Part shown: positions 36,595 to 39,665 of the stretch, one piece after another | Layout: each line of letters starts with the position of its first letter | Numbering within the stretch: position 1 is the first letter of the stretch | IMG/VR virus record: IMGVR_UViG_3300044858_004990 | Coordinates: 1 to 39,665 of that record | Reading direction: 5' to 3' (one strand) | DNA from: a virus | Length of the DNA stretch: 39,665 nucleotides | The notes under the pieces: model-generated | What the model saw: the letters and a program-made list of their open reading frames with translations, nothing else | Database searches by the model: none | What the model was told of the DNA's origin: nothing | Translations under genes and position numbers: made by a program

Positions 36595-36933
36595 ATGGAA
36601 AGACACGAGCGCCCTTGGGGCTACTATGAAATTCTGGCGACTGATAACATGACCCAGATCAAGAAACTTGTAGTTCGCGACCAACAACAACTTAGCCTTC
36701 AAACACACGAACAACGCGATGAATACTGGTTTATATCCTCTGGAATTGCTTTTATAACAGTAGATGACTACGAGGAATCTTTCACCGCAGGCATGACACT
36801 ACAAATACTTCGAGGAGAGAAACATCGAGTAAAGTCTCTTCAAGGAGATCTAGTGCTTTACGAAGTGCAGGTAGGTTCATACCTTGGTGAAGATGACATC
36901 ATTAGATACGAAGATAATTACGGAAGAGCCTAA
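36595..36933 (+). CDS. Phosphomannose-isomerase type II-like cupin, 112 aa
   Basis: A single cupin domain with the series R-P-W-G-Y-Y-E-I-L, Q-L-S-L-Q-T-H-E-Q-R-D-E-Y-W-F-I-S-S-G, and G-E-K-H-R-V-K-S that defines the C-terminal part of type II mannose-6-phosphate isomerase/GDP-mannose pyrophosphorylases. The metal-binding histidines and glutamate (H-E-Q-R-D-E-Y-W, later K-H-R) are present. It probably interconverts hexose phosphates. In bifunctional enzymes this domain is fused to a nucleotidyltransferase; here a nucleotidyltransferase-like gene lies nearby at 35164, so the pair may act together. No SD sequence is evident. Confidence 0.87.
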   Translation: MERHERPWGYYEILATDNMTQIKKLVVRDQQQLSLQTHEQRDEYWFISSGIAFITVDDYEESFTAGMTLQILRGEKHRVKSLQGDLVLYEVQVGSYLGEDDIIRYEDNYGRA

Positions 36934-36941
36934 CTCTTTTA

Positions 36942-37139
36942 CTAAATTCCGTTCTCTTCCATATATCTTAAACGCTCAACGATATCTTGAGGCAAGTCTT
37001 TAGCTTCTAATCTGTTTATATTAGTTTTAATCTCTAATTTAGATATACGCTTCTTTATAGGCTTAAGCATATGTAAGACTAGTAAGAAGTCTGCTAAAAG
37101 ACCAACGCCTAGTCCAAATAAAAACCAGAGTACTTCCAT
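36942..37139 (-). CDS. Small membrane protein with coiled coil, 65 aa
   Basis: The first 25 or so residues (V-L-W-F-L-F-G-L-G-V-G-L-L-A-D-F-L-L-V-L-H-M-L) make one membrane helix; the rest is a charged helix (I-K-K-R-I-S-K-L-E-I-K-T-N-I-N-R-L-E-A) likely to be a coiled coil. It is coupled to the 94-residue gene by a TAATG overlap of one base. It converges with the cupin gene 8 bases away. Function unknown. Confidence 0.65.
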   Translation of the reverse strand: MEVLWFLFGLGVGLLADFLLVLHMLKPIKKRISKLEIKTNINRLEAKDLPQDIVERLRYMEENGI

Positions 37140-37423
37140 TATTCATCTTCATCATCAGGTATTAACTCGGGCTTCTTTGGATCAATCATATGAGCTATTG
37201 AAAGAATAGATGCCTTAACGTAGTATTCCTCATCACTTTGTGGATCAACGTTTTCTGCCATAAACTGCACATACTTTGCAACAGTATTTAGCGCTGCCTC
37301 GGCTTCCTCAATGTAGGATATTTGAACAGTCGGTGCAAGATCCTCGTATTTAGGAAGGCCGTCTGTTCCAGCGTATTCATAGATGGCTTTGGCTGTGTCG
37401 TTGGTTAACTTTGGTATGGACAT
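37139..37423 (-). CDS. Hypothetical acidic helical protein, 94 aa
   Basis: The protein begins MSIPKLTNDTAKAIYEYAGTDG, has V-Q-I-S-Y-I-E-E-A-E-A-A-L-N-T-V-A-K-Y-V in the middle and an acidic end (L-I-P-D-D-E-D-E). I use ATG 37423; a TTG at 37450 would extend it by 9 residues into the promoter area of the tRNA. No clear SD. A short AT-rich -10-like run lies about 12 bases upstream on the minus strand, so the mRNA may be leaderless. Not recognised. Confidence 0.6.
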   Translation of the reverse strand: MSIPKLTNDTAKAIYEYAGTDGLPKYEDLAPTVQISYIEEAEAALNTVAKYVQFMAENVDPQSDEEYYVKASILSIAHMIDPKKPELIPDDEDE

Positions 37424-37439
37424 GTGTTTATAATATACT
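37411..37439 (+). promoter_or_regulatory. Candidate promoter of tRNA-Glu and the YkgJ-like gene
   Basis: TTGGTA (37411-37416) and TATACT (37434-37439) are spaced by exactly 17 bases; the -10 box matches 5 of 6 and the -35 box 4 of 6. Transcription would start near 37446, about 13 bases before the tRNA. The -35 box lies within the start of the divergent 94-residue gene. Confidence 0.5.
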
Positions 37440-37458
37440 AATAACTCCAAAAGTACAC

Positions 37459-37532
37459 GCCTCGTTGGTCTAGCGGTTTAGGACGCCTCCCTCTCACGGA
37501 GGAGATCGTGGGTTCGAATCCCATACGAGGTA
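37459..37532 (+). tRNA. tRNA-Glu (anticodon CTC)
   Basis: A complete cloverleaf: acceptor GCCTCGT/ACGAGGT (37459-37465/37525-37531, first pair G-U), D arm with TGGTCTAGCGGTTTAGGAC, anticodon stem CCTCC/GGAGG with loop CTCTCAC giving anticodon CTC, and T arm with GGTTCGAATC. The CCA end is not encoded. It reads GAG codons. The ATG of the next gene is only one base after the discriminator base. Confidence 0.95.
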
Positions 37533-37533
37533 C

Positions 37534-38058
37534 ATGGCAATTCCGCAGAGTGCACCGACAATACCAGGGCGGAGCTGTGAAGGTTGCACGAAGTGTTGTG
37601 AGGGTTGGCTAAGTGCAGACATCGTGTTTGACCGCAAGCTACTTCCACTACTTCCAGACGACGGAAGAATTGCAGATAGACTAGTCCATAAAATGGAACC
37701 AGGAAATCCTTGCTTATTTGTTGACAAGGATAAAGGCTGCAATTCATACAACGCTCGCCCGGTTGATCCATGCGTGCAATTTCGCTGTCACTACCTTGTC
37801 GATAAGGCAGTTCCTGAGTCAATGAAACCAAGCAAGTCAAACGTCATACTTAGTGTTGAAGAAATTAACGGAGAAGAATTTATTCGTGCAACTGAAGCTG
37901 GAAAAAAGATGGAGGCAGAACACGCATTATGGGTAGTAGGTCTTTACATAAACAACTCAGTAAATGTTTGTTTTACTGTAGATGGCAGATTTTACTATCT
38001 TGGGAGTCCTAAGTTTATAAAAGCAATATCAGAAAAGTATCCTACAACAGGTTTATAG
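37534..38058 (+). CDS. YkgJ-family Cys-cluster (metal-binding) protein, 174 aa
   Basis: The N-terminal cluster C15-x2-C18-x2-C21-C22 (S-C-E-G-C-T-K-C-C-E-G), then P-C-L-F-V-D-K-D-K-G-C-N-S-Y-N-A-R-P and P-C-V-Q-F-R-C-H define the YkgJ/UPF0153 family, thought to bind zinc or iron. The exact role is not known. The gene begins one base after the tRNA, and the tRNA's last stem bases GAGG are the only SD-like sequence, so translation must use RNA that has not yet been cut at the tRNA 3' end. Its end overlaps the convergent HNH gene by 6 bases. Confidence 0.85.
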   Translation: MAIPQSAPTIPGRSCEGCTKCCEGWLSADIVFDRKLLPLLPDDGRIADRLVHKMEPGNPCLFVDKDKGCNSYNARPVDPCVQFRCHYLVDKAVPESMKPSKSNVILSVEEINGEEFIRATEAGKKMEAEHALWVVGLYINNSVNVCFTVDGRFYYLGSPKFIKAISEKYPTTGL

Positions 38059-38592
38059 AATACCCGCTTTTTTCCGAGCGCGATATTGACGCATATACTC
38101 GGTGTTCTTTGCAGTTCTTTCTGGACTCTTTCTTCGTTCCTTACTTAACCTATCGTTCTCACGAACGCAGATCTTACATACTGGAGAAGGCTTTTTAGTC
38201 CTTCCACAGATCTTTATCATCGTATTACTGTGAGTGCGACGGTGACCACGCTTACAGTACTTAATAAGAATAGGACGACGCGGTATTTTTTGGAAACGTA
38301 AGAAGGCATCCTTTTCATTCTCTGACTGAGTTCCAAGCTTTAGATGACTAGGGTTAACACAAATCTTGTTGTCACACATGTGCATTACATGAAGTTTAGG
38401 TGAAGGAAGTCTGTGTCTGTTGTAGGTTATTGCCCAGGACGCACGATGAGCAGTTGTTATCTTATACTTAGTAAAAGCAAACGCGCCATATCCTTGCACG
38501 TGACGAGCAGCGCGCCAAGGCCAACACTCGTCTTCACCGCGAATATCTACCTTACTCCAAAAACGTTTCTTGCGAAGTTCCGCTCGTGTCAT
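38053..38592 (-). CDS. HNH endonuclease, 179 aa
   Basis: The series C-W-P-W-R-A-A-R-H-V-Q-G-Y-G-A-F, A-H-R-A-S-W, then V-M-H-M-C-D-N-K-I-C-V-N-P-S-H-L-K-L-G-T-Q is the HNH_3-type nuclease with His, Asn and His metal and catalytic residues. A second part (Y-C-K-R-G-H, V-C-K-I-C-V-R-E-N) gives a zinc-binding element, and the end is basic with a possible DNA-binding helix (T-E-Y-M-R-Q-Y-R-A-R-K-K-A). Free-standing HNH genes in phages are often homing endonucleases. I choose ATG 38592 over a GTG at 38601; neither has a good SD. It shows no sign of interrupting another gene. Confidence 0.88.
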   Translation of the reverse strand: MTRAELRKKRFWSKVDIRGEDECWPWRAARHVQGYGAFAFTKYKITTAHRASWAITYNRHRLPSPKLHVMHMCDNKICVNPSHLKLGTQSENEKDAFLRFQKIPRRPILIKYCKRGHRRTHSNTMIKICGRTKKPSPVCKICVRENDRLSKERRKSPERTAKNTEYMRQYRARKKAGIL

Positions 38593-38611
38593 AGGAGACA
38601 CTATACGTCAA

Positions 38612-38758
38612 CTACTTCTTTATATTAGGTATTCGTACCATACGTTCTTTTTCAGGGTCATAGACCTTAATAAACTTCTTCCAAGCCTTGCCGTTTGGTC
38701 GACGGTCGTTTGATCCTTTTACAGGGGGACGACCTCCACCACCTTTACCTGCTGCCAT
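38612..38758 (-). CDS. Small basic protein, 48 aa
   Basis: This gene encodes MAAGKGGGGRPPVKGSN..., a very basic protein of 48 residues ending RIPNIKK. GGAGAGG lies just before ATG 38758, a strong SD, and it follows the DUF7455 gene by 7 bases on the same strand. The glycine-rich basic start resembles nucleic-acid-binding tails. Not recognised, but the SD and the spacing support a real gene. Confidence 0.65.
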   Translation of the reverse strand: MAAGKGGGGRPPVKGSNDRRPNGKAWKKFIKVYDPEKERMVRIPNIKK

Positions 38759-38765
38759 ACCTCTC

Positions 38766-38975
38766 CTACTTTCTGCTTAACTTATCGGTTTCATCAACGA
38801 TATCTATAGCCTTTTCGATTAACTTTTGGCTGTGCATATTCCAGTGGTGAGAACAAAACATAAGCGCCTTGTCCTCTGGAAAGATAACCAATACATATGC
38901 CTGTGAACCGCATGCATCGCATCGGTCATGAGCAGTAAGGATGTCAAGATCTTCTTCAACTGATACGTTGGTCAT
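38766..38975 (-). CDS. DUF7455-type zinc-binding protein, 69 aa
   Basis: The motif D-R-C-D-A-C-G-S-Q-A-Y-V-L-V...L-M-F-C-S-H-H-W-N-M-H is the pattern of a small actinobacterial family (DUF7455) with two Cys pairs or Cys/His ligands forming a zinc site. Its function is unknown; in host genomes it lies near sigma-factor genes. Its presence supports an actinobacterial host. It starts a short operon with the 48-residue gene and perhaps the HNH gene, and diverges from the glycosidase-like gene. Confidence 0.8.
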   Translation of the reverse strand: MTNVSVEEDLDILTAHDRCDACGSQAYVLVIFPEDKALMFCSHHWNMHSQKLIEKAIDIVDETDKLSRK

Positions 38976-39004
38976 GGGTAAATCTTATGCCTTATGATAA
39001 ACCT

Positions 39005-39665
39005 ATGTCTACCAAAGCGATTCCTCTTCTGTCTAAGGTTGGCGGCGAGGTGTTTAACGTTAAGCGCTTTGCCTACCCTGACGATAAGAACTGGAGCCTA
39101 TTTAACCCAAGTATCGGATCTTCACCGCAAGGCTATGCCATGACATTTCGAAGTAGCAACTACGTCATCATGCCAGAGTCGGGAGAACTTTCCGTTCAGA
39201 CAGGTGGACCAATTAAGAACAAGGTCTTCTTTACCGAGACAAACGAGAAGATGGAACTACTAGATCTCCGTGAGATTAGTTTTAAGGACTCGGGTCTTAA
39301 AGCAGACCGTGGCGTTGAGGACGCTAAGCTATTTTGGCGAGATAACCAGTGGTACTTTACCGGGGTTGTTATGGAACGTAACATTCCAGCAGCGCGCATG
39401 GGAGTCTTTACGTTAGACCCTAAAACTTCAACCGCAAAGCTAGTTAAGTTGTACAAGGGTCAAGGAGCTAAGAAGCCAGAAAAGAACTGGATGACGTGTG
39501 GCCAAGCAAATAAGAACTTTGATTTTATTCATGGACCAAATTCTATTGTCAAGGGAGATGAGATTATCTTCTCTCTAAATGACAATCTTAAGATTGCACC
39601 ACTGCGAGGCAACACCAACCTACACTCATTAAATGATGGTACGTACCTTGCAGTGGTGCATATAC
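39005..39665 (+). CDS. Glycosidase-like five-bladed beta-propeller protein (partial)
   Basis: An open frame runs from ATG 39005 (or in-frame ATG 38987) to the window edge, giving 220 residues without a stop. The pattern F-N-P-S-I-G, Y-A-M-T-F-R-S-S-N-Y, G-V-E-D-A-K-L-F-W-R-D-N-Q-W-Y-F-T-G-V and P-E-K-N-W-M is characteristic of five-bladed propeller glycoside hydrolases or phosphorylases (GH43/GH130-like), where E-D-x-R/K-L-F is the usual active-site strand and E-K-N-W a later marker. It may degrade or rebuild host glycans, or be a non-catalytic sugar-binding relative. It diverges from the DUF7455 gene with only about 11-29 bases between. The C-terminal part lies outside the window. Confidence 0.78.
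   Translation, partial: MSTKAIPLLSKVGGEVFNVKRFAYPDDKNWSLFNPSIGSSPQGYAMTFRSSNYVIMPESGELSVQTGGPIKNKVFFTETNEKMELLDLREISFKDSGLKADRGVEDAKLFWRDNQWYFTGVVMERNIPAARMGVFTLDPKTSTAKLVKLYKGQGAKKPEKNWMTCGQANKNFDFIHGPNSIVKGDEIIFSLNDNLKIAPLRGNTNLHSLNDGTYLAVVHI

Noticed and set aside
37478-37840. Minus-strand frames opposite the tRNA and YkgJ-like gene
   Set aside because: They run antisense through a tRNA and a well-supported metal-binding gene.

Overview
The window looks like part of a tailed double-stranded DNA phage of an actinobacterium, probably from fresh water. The evidence for the host is a WhiB-type iron-sulfur regulator (383-919) and a DUF7455-type zinc protein (38766-38975), both families typical of actinobacteria and their phages, together with base composition that leans slightly to AT. 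Phage origin follows from the long run of virion fibre and adhesin genes, the primase-helicase, the HNH endonuclease, the tRNA gene and the many tightly overlapping small genes. Several genes resemble families I know best from marine cyanophages (the end domains of the 2122-residue structural protein, a tryptophan-halogenase-like flavoenzyme and its Cys-rich neighbour). No terminase large subunit, portal, capsid or lysis enzyme was recognised, so this is a partial genome.

Layout. 36-919: an unknown gene and WhiB on the plus strand. 861-25706: one long minus-strand block, read from right to left: a helix-turn-helix protein, a metallophosphoesterase, a DUF6378-like protein, then about 23 kb of virion surface genes. 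These comprise a 1578-residue collagen-like fibre, two further collagen-like fibres, a beta-propeller, a 56-residue protein, a short fibre, a glycine-rich adhesin, a 2122-residue structural protein, two paralogous fibres separated by two small genes, a beta-sandwich protein and finally a glycosyltransferase. 25929-26291 is a separate membrane protein. 26357-30243: a plus-strand replication module (promoter, inverted repeat, excisionase-like HTH, prim-pol/SF3 helicase, an unknown gene, DUF4406) closed by a strong terminator. 30257-33169: an accessory cassette with a Cys-rich protein, a conserved phage protein, a membrane protein and a viral halogenase. 33258-34738: a small serine recombinase divergent from a two-gene fibre cassette. 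34739-35168: a gene-poor stretch that I read as a structured non-coding RNA. 35164-36549: a compact minus-strand operon of thioredoxin, three micro-proteins and a sugar nucleotidyltransferase. 36595-39665: a phosphomannose-isomerase-like cupin, small unknowns, tRNA-Glu joined directly to a YkgJ-type gene, an HNH endonuclease, small genes and the start of a glycosidase-like gene cut by the window edge.

How it may fit together (inference). The virion seems to carry a family of Gly-Pro-Thr collagen-like fibres whose rods are interrupted by interchangeable small beta modules and capped with a limited set of tip domains, one of them with a complete type-1 copper ligand set. Thr-rich collagen repeats, a glycosyltransferase at the end of the fibre block, and a nucleotidyltransferase plus cupin elsewhere suggest that fibres or host surface glycans are modified. 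The least explained items are the structured RNA at 34739-35168, the copper-competent and copper-less cupredoxin-like modules, and the halogenase cassette.
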